51,001 bases of DNA, from NCBI GenBank assembly GCA_001628405.1, contig LURN01000056.1, positions 1-51,001 on the forward strand, given 5' to 3'. Of the stretch, positions 38,349-46,068 are shown one piece after another. The notes under the pieces were generated by a model that was not told the DNA's origin, made no database searches, and saw nothing but the letters and a program-made list of their open reading frames with translations. Source of the DNA: Candidatus Thioglobus sp. REDSEA-S12_B1 (GTDB taxonomy: Bacteria > Pseudomonadota > Gammaproteobacteria > PS1 > Pseudothioglobaceae). Each line of letters opens with the position of its first letter. Within the stretch, counting starts at the first letter, position 1. The position numbers and the translations under genes are program-made.

Positions 38349-39560
38349 ATGTCAGTTGTCATTATTGGAGCTGGACATGCGGGAACAACTGCAGCCGCAG
38401 CCCTAAGAAAACTTGATAAGGACATTAAAATTTCACTTGTCTCTGAAGAAGGAAGTCCTCCGTATCAGAGACCTCCTCTTTCAAAAAAAACGATTTTTTC
38501 TGTTACTCAAAACTATGATCTAATTTTAGGAAAAGATTTCTATAATAAAAATAACATCCAGCTGAATTTAAATTCGGCTGTTGAAGAAATAAATCCTATC
38601 CAAAGTTACGTTAGATTAAATTCAAATAAAATCATTGAGTATGATCAGCTCATAATCGCAACTGGATCTAAAGGTTATAAGCTCAATATCCCTGGTAGCG
38701 AGATAGCCCAAAAGCTATATTCAATTAATGATGCTCAGAAACTAGCTAAATCAATTGCCAAAGCAAAAAAAGTGGCCGTGATTGGGGGCGGTTTTATTGG
38801 CTGTGAAATTGCTTCCGGAGCCCAAAAACAAAACAAAGAGGTAACCTTATTGGAGGCTGGGCCATCAATATTGGGCCGCTCAGTTGCACCTATTTTTGCA
38901 GAATCTGTTTCAAAAATACACCAATCTCAAGGCATCAATATTTTGACAAACTGTAACGCTTTATCTATTAATGCTAGGGGTATTGAAACAGCCTCCTCAT
39001 TTGTACCAGCAGATTTAGTTGTCGCAGGTATTGGAGTTACCCCAAATATTGAACTTGCCTCTAAGGCTAACTTAGATATTGATAATGGAATCTTGGTTAA
39101 TAAATTACTTCAAACTTCAAATGAAAATATCTTTGCGATTGGCGATATTGCAAACTTTCCATTTCAATCTGATTCTGGACGCCTAAGATTAGAGTCTATT
39201 CAAAATGCTAATGAACAAGCCAAGATAGCTGCAAAAAATATCATAGCGCTGAGGAATAATCAAAAACTTCAAAGCTACTCACCGATACCTTGGTTTTGGT
39301 CTGATCAAGGTGATTTAAAGTTACAAATGGTTGGAGTTGGAAAATTAAATGCAAAACACCATGTTCTCGAAAATCAAACTGCTGGAACTTTGACTGTCCT
39401 CCACTTTGAAGACGGTCAATTAGTTGCTATTGATACTCTCAACCATGGGGTAAATCATATTTGTGGAAGAAAACTTCTTTCAAATAAAAAACCTATTTTG
39501 TTGGATGACATTGAAAGATTTAAAGGGGATTTAAAAAGCCTAGTTAAGGAGCTAAATTAA
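38349..39560 (+). CDS. Ferredoxin reductase, putidaredoxin-reductase type
   Basis: FAD- and NAD(P)H-dependent reductase of 403 residues. The FAD-binding VVIIGAGHAGTTAAAALRK is at the N-terminus, PPYQRPPLSK at residues 37-46, the second Rossmann motif VAVIGGGFIGCEIA near 143 and FAIGDIANFP near 260. These match CamA-like oxidoreductases. Its start is one base after the ferredoxin stop, so the two are certainly made together. It completes the three-component P450 system and is the last plus-strand gene of the operon. Confidence 0.94.
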   Translation: MSVVIIGAGHAGTTAAAALRKLDKDIKISLVSEEGSPPYQRPPLSKKTIFSVTQNYDLILGKDFYNKNNIQLNLNSAVEEINPIQSYVRLNSNKIIEYDQLIIATGSKGYKLNIPGSEIAQKLYSINDAQKLAKSIAKAKKVAVIGGGFIGCEIASGAQKQNKEVTLLEAGPSILGRSVAPIFAESVSKIHQSQGINILTNCNALSINARGIETASSFVPADLVVAGIGVTPNIELASKANLDIDNGILVNKLLQTSNENIFAIGDIANFPFQSDSGRLRLESIQNANEQAKIAAKNIIALRNNQKLQSYSPIPWFWSDQGDLKLQMVGVGKLNAKHHVLENQTAGTLTVLHFEDGQLVAIDTLNHGVNHICGRKLLSNKKPILLDDIERFKGDLKSLVKELN

Positions 39561-39578
39561 CAAATAAATGTTTGCTAA

Positions 39579-40451
39579 TTATTTCCATCCGCTTGCTGGA
39601 CGATCAAACCAAAGATGGACCTGGCCGGTACCAGTTGCATTTTCATAGTCGCCAAATTGCTGACCTTTTGCTTTGCAATCAACTCCTCCAATTGCCTCTG
39701 CCATTATTAAATAGTGGCCAAATTTTCCTTCTGGAGAAAACTGATAATAATCCTCCATTCCATCATAGACTGATTTATGATCCCCATTTTTTAACCACTC
39801 TATTCTTGCCTCATCTGCCTCTCTAGCCTCTCTAGTAAGAACATGAATAGGGTCAGAGGCTTCATGTTGCTCTAGCTCTCCTAGTGGCCAAAACTTATGA
39901 CTCAACCCACCACTTGCTAAAATTACTACCCGCTTGTTAGATTGCTCAATCGCTTCTCTCAATCCCCTACCAACTCTAATAAATTGCTCTTTTTTAGCAG
40001 TAGCGCAAATACTCATTGAGAGCCATTGCTCATCGCCTTGAAGGAACTCGAGCATATTGATTGTTGGATAATGAATTGGTAAATGCTCATTATTATTTGA
40101 AGAGCAACGAACACCATTATTGCTTACACATTCGGCAATATTGTTCGCTAACTCAGGATTTCCATTAATATCAAATGGAATACTATCCATTGTCCGAGGT
40201 AGCTCATCTGAAGTGTAAAAGCCTTTGCGCCTTTTATGACTAGATACAATAAACTCTACAATAGTGAACCAATGCGTATCAATTACAATCACTACATCTG
40301 GTTGAAGTGGCTCAATTACTTTTTTTCTAATCTCATTCAAACCAGGCACCAGAGAAATTTCTTTGCCGTCATTTAGAGCATATCTTTGCTCTTTATTCAT
40401 CATGATTGTTGGGGCGTGTGATAAAAGACCAGCGCCGACTATTTCACCCAA
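39579..40451 (-). CDS. HpaD-like class III extradiol ring-cleavage dioxygenase (LigB superfamily)
   Basis: Fe(II) dioxygenase of 290 residues resembling E. coli homoprotocatechuate 2,3-dioxygenase (HpaD). Likely iron ligands are His12 (LLSHAPT) and His60 (IDTHWFT), with an acidic ligand near residue 250. Further matches to HpaD are GFYTSDELPR, FDINGNPELANNIAE, LASGGLSHKF and ATGTGQVHLWF. It would open a catechol ring, plausibly 3,4-dihydroxyphenylacetate or a relative. It is convergent with the P450 operon (18-bp gap), with its own promoter and a perfect operator palindrome upstream. Confidence 0.87.
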   Translation of the reverse strand: MGEIVGAGLLSHAPTIMMNKEQRYALNDGKEISLVPGLNEIRKKVIEPLQPDVVIVIDTHWFTIVEFIVSSHKRRKGFYTSDELPRTMDSIPFDINGNPELANNIAECVSNNGVRCSSNNNEHLPIHYPTINMLEFLQGDEQWLSMSICATAKKEQFIRVGRGLREAIEQSNKRVVILASGGLSHKFWPLGELEQHEASDPIHVLTREAREADEARIEWLKNGDHKSVYDGMEDYYQFSPEGKFGHYLIMAEAIGGVDCKAKGQQFGDYENATGTGQVHLWFDRPASGWK

Positions 40452-40494
40452 AATATTTCTCCAAAATTAATAATTAAGATAACAATATTTAAAT

Positions 40495-40539
40495 TTGTTC
40501 GTATACGAACAATATACTATAATCATAATTATTAGTCAA
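40495..40539 (-). promoter_or_regulatory. Promoter with perfect 18-bp operator palindrome upstream of the hpaD-like gene
   Basis: TTGTTCGTATACGAACAA (40495-40512) is a perfect palindrome. On the minus strand TTGACT (40539-40534) and TATAGT (40521-40516) lie just upstream of it, so the palindrome covers the predicted transcription start, although the spacing between the two hexamers is short. The core GTTCGT-N2-ACGAAC is shared with the tctC and livK-like promoters. Confidence 0.75.
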
Positions 40540-40564
40540 TAAAGCTATCCCTTTAAATAATTAT

Positions 40565-41305
40565 TTATTTTTCTGCATTAGAAAAGTTAGATTTGAAAAA
40601 ATCCATAATCCATTTTGACCAAATACTTGAATCTGACTTTCCAATATCAATACAAGTATTTGCTTTCTTAATATCTTTTTCGCTCAATATTGGTCTTGTC
40701 ACCTCAAGAAACTTATACATTGCACGCTTGGGTTGCTCAGGATGACCTTGCAAGCAGAGAATATTATCTCCAATAGTATATGCATAGTATGGATAATCTT
40801 CAGAGCTAGCAAAACTTAAGGCGTCTTTTGGTAGCTTAGTAACTCTTTCCTTATTGAAATGAAATAAGTCTGTAGTCGTAATCTTTTTTTTCATCCAAGG
40901 TAATTTTTTACTGATGTTTAAAGAAAAGCTCCCAATCATCCAACCTTTTTCATTGCTTTCAACAACACCGCCAAAGTGTTTCGCGATTAACTGATGGCCA
41001 AAGCAAACGCCAACAATGGGTTTATTTTTTTTATGTACTTTGCCAACAAACTCTGAAAGCATTTTTATCCATTCATCTTTATCATGAACACTTACAGGAC
41101 TACCTGTCAATAAGTACCCATCATAACTTTCAATATTTTCAGGGAACTGATACTCAGAAACATAAAAAATATCAAACTTTCCACTAGCATTTTCAGGTTC
41201 TAAAAGGCTTACAAATTTCTCACCATCAGTAATACCATTGTCATCATTCCAATGCATCTTGGGGACTGAGTCTAGAATCGCAATTGATATTGAATGATTA
41301 TTCAC
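40565..41305 (-). CDS. Class I glutamine amidotransferase-like hydrolase (probable gamma-glutamyl amidase)
   Basis: A 246-residue stand-alone GATase domain. The nucleophile Cys101 is in GVCFGHQLIAKHFGG, and His188 and Glu190 are in QGHPEQPKRA, so the triad is complete. It resembles the GMP-synthase glutaminase domain but has no synthetase partner. In gamma-glutamyl-amine pathways such proteins (for instance the second protein of aniline clusters) hydrolyse the gamma-glutamyl amide. With the GS-like ligase in this block, that is the favoured role. Its start is adjacent to the sulfatase stop. Confidence 0.83.
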   Translation of the reverse strand: MNNHSISIAILDSVPKMHWNDDNGITDGEKFVSLLEPENASGKFDIFYVSEYQFPENIESYDGYLLTGSPVSVHDKDEWIKMLSEFVGKVHKKNKPIVGVCFGHQLIAKHFGGVVESNEKGWMIGSFSLNISKKLPWMKKKITTTDLFHFNKERVTKLPKDALSFASSEDYPYYAYTIGDNILCLQGHPEQPKRAMYKFLEVTRPILSEKDIKKANTCIDIGKSDSSIWSKWIMDFFKSNFSNAEK

Positions 41306-42871
41306 TTACCATCTACCAATGATTATGCCGAATTTTTCATCGGTCTCAGGGGAGCGCTTATAAAGCTCATCTAAAGCAACCACCGTCCTCTGTTTTCTGT
41401 GCCTTAACCAATAAAATAATTGACTTTCAAAATCGACTAATTTTTCTGAATGATTTTCACTTTCACCTAAATCAATAAACTCATTCGGGTCATTTAACAA
41501 GTCATAGAGTTGTGGACGGTACCCTTCCCAATAGATATATTTCCATTGATCATTTTTAATCATATAACCTCGGCATTCATATGGGTGCTTATCAAGAATT
41601 TGTCTAGCACCTCTATCACCGTAGTCTATTTCAGCAAAAACAGTATCTCTCCAAGCCAAATTTTCACCATAGAGCAATGGAACAAGTGAGCGCCCCTCCA
41701 TTCTATTGGATGCAAATGAGCCATCCATCATATCAACAATAGTTGGAACAATATCAACAGACTCGGTCATCCTCATTTCGGAAGTACCACGCAATTCATT
41801 AGGCATTTCTGGATCAACAATGATTAATGGAATTCTTAATGAAGCCTCATGAAATAAATCTTTCTCACCAAGCCAATGATCTCCAAGATAATCCCCATGA
41901 TCACTGGTAAAAATAATCGAAGTATTCTCACTCAAATTATTTTTATCTAAAAAAGACATCAGCCTTCCAATATGGTGATCAATTTCGCTAATTAATCCCA
42001 TATATGTTGGAATAACATGTCTACGTTTTTTTTCATCGGAGTAATTTTGAGAGTATTCAAGTTTTTGAAAAGCTGAAAAGACAGGGTGAGGGTTTTGTAT
42101 TTCAGACTCATCCTTATTAACCTTTATTACATCTGAATCTTCATAGATATTGTGATATGGTGCAGGAGCCAATAATGGCCAATGCGGGTTAAAGTAACTT
42201 AAATGAAGGCACCAATTTTTTTTAGGATTTCTCGAGGAAATATAATCCATAGCTCGATCAGTAAGAAATGCTGTCTCAGAATGTTGCGCATCAATATCAG
42301 AAGCTAAGTGGGCGTTTCTCATTTCCCATCCACTATATTGAACGCCAGATTTTGTAGCGGTATTGGCAGCATTTTCCCAAGGGTTGTGCATTTTATAACC
42401 CTTAGACTCTAAGTAATTGTTATAACCTAAACCCTCTTTCAGGATTGGCTCAGGATATAAACCATAATACTGCTCAAAAGGTGTAAAACCATTATCATGC
42501 CTTTCTTGAGCTACTTGCGACTCTACAGGGATATCGAGACGATTTAATGACTCCTTATTTGGTCGACCTTCACTCTTACCAACAACATGCGCCTCACCAC
42601 CAAGTTCACGAACATAGTCACCCAAAGTAACTTCATCTACTCTCAATGGGTCATCATTAGCCATCACTCCATGACTCGACATGTAACGACCTGTGTAAAA
42701 ACTGGCTCTACTAGGGCCACATAATGGGGCATTGCAATGGCTGTTTTTAAATAACATACCATTCTTAGCAAGCATATCTATATTGGGTGTTTTAATGCTT
42801 GGATGGCCTGTACAGCCAAGATAGTCATACCTTAACTGATCACACATAATAAACAGAACATTTTTTTTCAT
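41306..42871 (-). CDS. Sulfatase / phosphonate monoester hydrolase-like enzyme
   Basis: Alkaline-phosphatase-superfamily hydrolase of 521 residues. The formylglycine signature C-x-P-x-R is present as CGPSRASFYTGR (Cys51, Arg55). Metal ligands appear in IMCDQLRYD at the N-terminus and FTSDHGDYLGDHW near residue 310. There is no signal peptide, so it acts in the cytoplasm. General layout and length are close to phosphonate monoester hydrolases and cytoplasmic arylsulfatases, and sequence alone does not separate sulfate from phosphonate esters. The Cys needs conversion to formylglycine by an enzyme not encoded here. It sits between the transporter and the amidotransferase, which suggests that the imported compound is an ester. 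Confidence 0.85.
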   Translation of the reverse strand: MKKNVLFIMCDQLRYDYLGCTGHPSIKTPNIDMLAKNGMLFKNSHCNAPLCGPSRASFYTGRYMSSHGVMANDDPLRVDEVTLGDYVRELGGEAHVVGKSEGRPNKESLNRLDIPVESQVAQERHDNGFTPFEQYYGLYPEPILKEGLGYNNYLESKGYKMHNPWENAANTATKSGVQYSGWEMRNAHLASDIDAQHSETAFLTDRAMDYISSRNPKKNWCLHLSYFNPHWPLLAPAPYHNIYEDSDVIKVNKDESEIQNPHPVFSAFQKLEYSQNYSDEKKRRHVIPTYMGLISEIDHHIGRLMSFLDKNNLSENTSIIFTSDHGDYLGDHWLGEKDLFHEASLRIPLIIVDPEMPNELRGTSEMRMTESVDIVPTIVDMMDGSFASNRMEGRSLVPLLYGENLAWRDTVFAEIDYGDRGARQILDKHPYECRGYMIKNDQWKYIYWEGYRPQLYDLLNDPNEFIDLGESENHSEKLVDFESQLFYWLRHRKQRTVVALDELYKRSPETDEKFGIIIGRW

Positions 42872-42889
42872 ATGAGCATTCTTAATGAA

Positions 42890-44368
42890 TTAGTTTATTT
42901 TTTTGTACTGTCTCCATACTACCCAAAAATGGATTGATAATGCGATTACAATTATCGCAAAAATCGTTCCTGAAATAGGTCGATTAACATAGTCAAAAAT
43001 AGTATCAATACGTGCCTGACTAGCGCGGAATTTTTGTTCCATGATATTACCTAACACCATTCCAAGAATAATCGGCACAATGGGCAAATCAAGTTTTTTT
43101 AATACATAGCCCAAAATGCCAAAAAATGCACACATAATGCAATCAATAAAAGAATTCCTGAGAGTGTATACCCCAACAAAAGAGAGACCTAAAATAGTGA
43201 TCCCCAAAAAACGTTGAGGTATTTGTATTATTCTTAGTAGAGATTTTGTTGCAAATAATAAGAAAACCATCACAATAATGTTAATTATGAACAAACTCTC
43301 ATATAGACCATAGACAAAATCAAGGTTATTTTCAAACAAATCTGGACCTGGAATAATGCTGTGCACATAAAAGACTGACAACATCATTGCGGTTAATGCT
43401 TCGCCTGGAATTCCAAGCGCTAAAAGAGGTATCATCGCAGCTGCAGGAACTGCATTATTTGCCGCTTCAGCAGCAATGATACCTTCTGGTGCGCCTTTGC
43501 CAAACCGCTCCGGTTTTTTTGAAATACTTCTAGCTATATTGTAAGAAAAAAACTGCGCTAGGAATTCACCTACACCGGGAATTATTCCCATTATGACGCC
43601 CATACTGGCAGAAATTGCAGCAACAATCTTGTATTTAATCAGTCCAAAAAGCCCTTCATGTTTTCCACCCTTTAAACTAGGCATCGGAACTTTTTTGTCA
43701 TTTCCAGTAAGAAGTATTAATGCTTGAGAAACAGCAAACAATCCAAGCAATACGGTAATCAAATCAAATCCGGATAACAGCCATGATTGATCATAAGTAA
43801 ATCGTTTAGTGTATTTAACACTTTCCATTCCTACAGTGCTTATAAACATTCCGAAAAACACTAAAAATCCAGCAATTAAAGTTTGCTTTCGATGAGAAAT
43901 AACAACCAAAATTAGCCCTAATAAAGCTGCCATTAATATATCTCTGGAACCAAATAGTGGTGCTACTTTCGCTATCAAAGAGGTCATAAAAATAAGTGCA
44001 AAAATCGAAAAAATACCTCCAGTGAAAGAAGACCAGTAAGCCAAAGTAATAGCTCGCCTTGCCATATTATTTTTTGTCATACTGTAACCATCATAAGTAG
44101 TTAAAGCATTAACCGGTGTTCCAGGGGTGTTAATTAATATTGCTGGAATTGCACCGCCATACATCGCGGAACCATAAATGCCAAGTAAAACAGTAATACC
44201 AATAATGGGGTCCATACTGTAGGTTGCGGGTAGCAAAATAGCAATGGCCACAGCTGGTCCTACACCTGGAATTGCACCAATAATAACGCCACCTACTGAG
44301 CCAATGAGAATGGCTACCCAGACATCCCATCGAAGGAATATTTCAAAACTTGAGAGAATTACATCCAT
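42890..44368 (-). CDS. tctA: TctA-family transporter large membrane subunit
   Basis: Large permease of a tripartite tricarboxylate transporter (TTT). The 492 residues form about 12 hydrophobic segments. The family signatures GAIPGVGPAVAIAILLPATY near residue 32 and AMYGGAIPAILINTPGTP near 68 are present. A second inverted copy, IIPGVGEFLAQFFSYNIA, follows near 263 with IPGEALTAMM. It is driven by an ion gradient and uses the TctC-type binding protein encoded upstream. Citrate is the type substrate, but TTT systems carry many carboxylates and aromatic acids, so the name does not fix the substrate. Confidence 0.93.
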   Translation of the reverse strand: MDVILSSFEIFLRWDVWVAILIGSVGGVIIGAIPGVGPAVAIAILLPATYSMDPIIGITVLLGIYGSAMYGGAIPAILINTPGTPVNALTTYDGYSMTKNNMARRAITLAYWSSFTGGIFSIFALIFMTSLIAKVAPLFGSRDILMAALLGLILVVISHRKQTLIAGFLVFFGMFISTVGMESVKYTKRFTYDQSWLLSGFDLITVLLGLFAVSQALILLTGNDKKVPMPSLKGGKHEGLFGLIKYKIVAAISASMGVIMGIIPGVGEFLAQFFSYNIARSISKKPERFGKGAPEGIIAAEAANNAVPAAAMIPLLALGIPGEALTAMMLSVFYVHSIIPGPDLFENNLDFVYGLYESLFIINIIVMVFLLFATKSLLRIIQIPQRFLGITILGLSFVGVYTLRNSFIDCIMCAFFGILGYVLKKLDLPIVPIILGMVLGNIMEQKFRASQARIDTIFDYVNRPISGTIFAIIVIALSIHFWVVWRQYKKIN

Positions 44369-44377
44369 AAATTCTGA

Positions 44378-44902
44378 TTAAAAATAAACCATAAAGAATG
44401 TTGACCAGCCGTCTGGTAAATACTCATAGATAGCACCACTGGAAATTTTCACTTTTAATAAAGATTTGAATACCACTACAATTCCAAAAGCTGTTACTAA
44501 ACTAATTATCAACATTGATCGAGTTCGATAACCCTGTCTGATTGTGAGTAAAAAGAAGAAAACCAAAGTTGAAAGAAGATAACCAGCAAGAGGAACAAGC
44601 CAAACATAGAGTAAAAAATAAACAACAAACTCAAGCGGCTTAGCCCAAGATTGTAATTCTTTCAATTCACTCTGAATTCTTCCTTCAATTTTGTAATTCT
44701 GCCAAACCTGTAAACTATAAATCAAACTAAATAAAGCCATCCCAGTAATACAAAAAGTAGGCCAAAGCCTTGGCTGTTTAACTAGAGGGATACCGTCAAA
44801 CCATTTAGTTTGATATGGAATTGATATTAACAAAAAGGATACTAAAAAGAGCACAATAATCACAAAGATTAAATTTCCTACTTGGTATTCATTTTTTTCC
44901 AT
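44378..44902 (-). CDS. tctB: TctB-family transporter small membrane subunit
   Basis: A 174-residue membrane protein with four hydrophobic segments (about 9-27, 48-65, 90-115, 122-145), the pattern of TctB. Sequence conservation is low in this family, and the call depends on position between tctC and tctA. It starts downstream of a strong hairpin that follows tctC. Confidence 0.87.
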   Translation of the reverse strand: MEKNEYQVGNLIFVIIVLFLVSFLLISIPYQTKWFDGIPLVKQPRLWPTFCITGMALFSLIYSLQVWQNYKIEGRIQSELKELQSWAKPLEFVVYFLLYVWLVPLAGYLLSTLVFFFLLTIRQGYRTRSMLIISLVTAFGIVVVFKSLLKVKISSGAIYEYLPDGWSTFFMVYF

Positions 44903-44950
44903 AACAACCCGGACAAGTCATGATTAATCTATTTTATGATAATTAAAAAA

Positions 44951-44980
44951 AAGGAAGGTTTAAACCTTCCTTTTTTTTTA
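44951..44980. terminator. Bidirectional terminator hairpin between tctC and tctB
   Basis: AAGGAAGGTTTAAACCTTCC (44951-44970) extends two more bases to a perfect 22-bp palindrome. A-rich sequence lies on its left and nine T (44971-44979) on its right, so it can end transcripts in either direction. In the minus direction it lies about 20 bp after the tctC stop. It probably lets most transcripts end after the binding-protein gene, with read-through to tctBA. Confidence 0.85.
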
Positions 44981-44995
44981 TTTAACTTTACTTTG

Positions 44996-45934
44996 TTATA
45001 GAAGACCGCCAATAGTAGCCATTGTCTCTCTATCCTTATTGATCTGAGACTCTGAAGCTTCAGCATCCATCCAGTAAATTAAAGCGCCAGTATCTGCTGC
45101 TACTTGCTGAGCTCTGTCACTTAGCATAGATTTCTTAGCAACAGCTATGATTTTGTCTTTAACATCTTGAGATGTTCCTGATTCTACAAATAAGCCGTTC
45201 CATAAAAATATATCAAGATCAGATATCAACTCACCAATAGCTGGCGTGTTTGGAACTTTAGAGATTCGGTCATTAGTTACAGAAACCAACACCTTGACTT
45301 CGTCTAAACATGGAAGAATAAGTTGAATCGTTGTATTAATTACATCAGCATCACCTGAAGCCAATGTATTACAGTCCAGCATATCAAAAGCAGCATCTGA
45401 ACCCCATTCAAAGCCCATCACTTTAGCTGCAGCTTTTGTTACCTGTGTAGGTGTTAGTGGATCACCAAAGTGCCCCAATGTTACTTTATTGTTCTTAGCA
45501 TAACCTGCTAGTTGAGCCATAGAACTATATGGCGCATCTCCTGAGGTTGCAATTACAAACGGATAAGTTAAAAATATGCCTAGAGGCTCAAAGGTCTCTT
45601 TAGTTAAGCCTTCTATTCCGAGCTCTGGTCCAACCACTGGAACGCCGATTACAAATGAACCGACCATAGAGCCATCTGCATCAGCTGCCGCTACTTCCAT
45701 TGCACCGGGGAATGGTCCACCGCCACCGCCAGGCTTATTGACAACCGCTGCGGCCACACCATACTCTGCCTGAAAATCTTCGGCAATCATTCTAGTTAAG
45801 ACATCTTCCAAATCCCCAGGAGGCCATGGTACAACAAAAGTTACTGGCTTATCGGGATAGTCTGCTTGTGCAACTGGCATGCCTACTAAAAAAGTAGAAA
45901 ATGCAAATAGCACTCCAATTAGTAATTTTTTCAT
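44996..45934 (-). CDS. tctC: TctC-family periplasmic substrate-binding protein (Bug family)
   Basis: Extracytoplasmic receptor of the TTT transporter. Of 312 residues, a Sec signal peptide ends near PVAQADYPD. The family start YPDKPVTFVVPWPPGD follows, with VVNKPGGGGG near residue 65 marking the carboxylate-binding loop region. Bug proteins typically grip a carboxylate group, so the imported compound is likely to have one. A strong AAGGAG ribosome-binding site and a dedicated promoter with two operators precede it. A terminator follows it, consistent with high expression. Confidence 0.93.
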   Translation of the reverse strand: MKKLLIGVLFAFSTFLVGMPVAQADYPDKPVTFVVPWPPGDLEDVLTRMIAEDFQAEYGVAAAVVNKPGGGGGPFPGAMEVAAADADGSMVGSFVIGVPVVGPELGIEGLTKETFEPLGIFLTYPFVIATSGDAPYSSMAQLAGYAKNNKVTLGHFGDPLTPTQVTKAAAKVMGFEWGSDAAFDMLDCNTLASGDADVINTTIQLILPCLDEVKVLVSVTNDRISKVPNTPAIGELISDLDIFLWNGLFVESGTSQDVKDKIIAVAKKSMLSDRAQQVAADTGALIYWMDAEASESQINKDRETMATIGGLL

Positions 45935-45941
45935 TCTTTTT

Positions 45942-46038
45942 TCTCCTTTAAATTAAATTGAATGTCCTTTTATGTAGTTCGTGTACGAACGAATTATAGA
46001 ATACCATAAAATGTGTTTCGTGTACAAACGAATATTTT
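45942..46038 (-). promoter_or_regulatory. Duplicated promoter-operator cassette upstream of tctC
   Basis: Read on the minus strand, this 97-bp segment is nearly identical (about seven differences) to 50240-50336 on the plus strand. It holds TATAAT (complement 45993-45998), an operator GTTCGTGTACGAAC (45977-45990) just downstream of the -10 and a second, TTTCGTGTACAAAC (46016-46029), about 18 bp upstream of the -10. The AAGGAG ribosome-binding site is inside the conserved segment. Confidence 0.85.
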
Positions 46039-46068
46039 GGTTATTTAGTTTTAATAATTTTTTGATAA

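Noticed and set aside
42890-45934. Citrate transport as the function of tctCBA
   Set aside because: Family names do not set the substrate, and the co-transcribed hydrolase and amidase point away from citrate.
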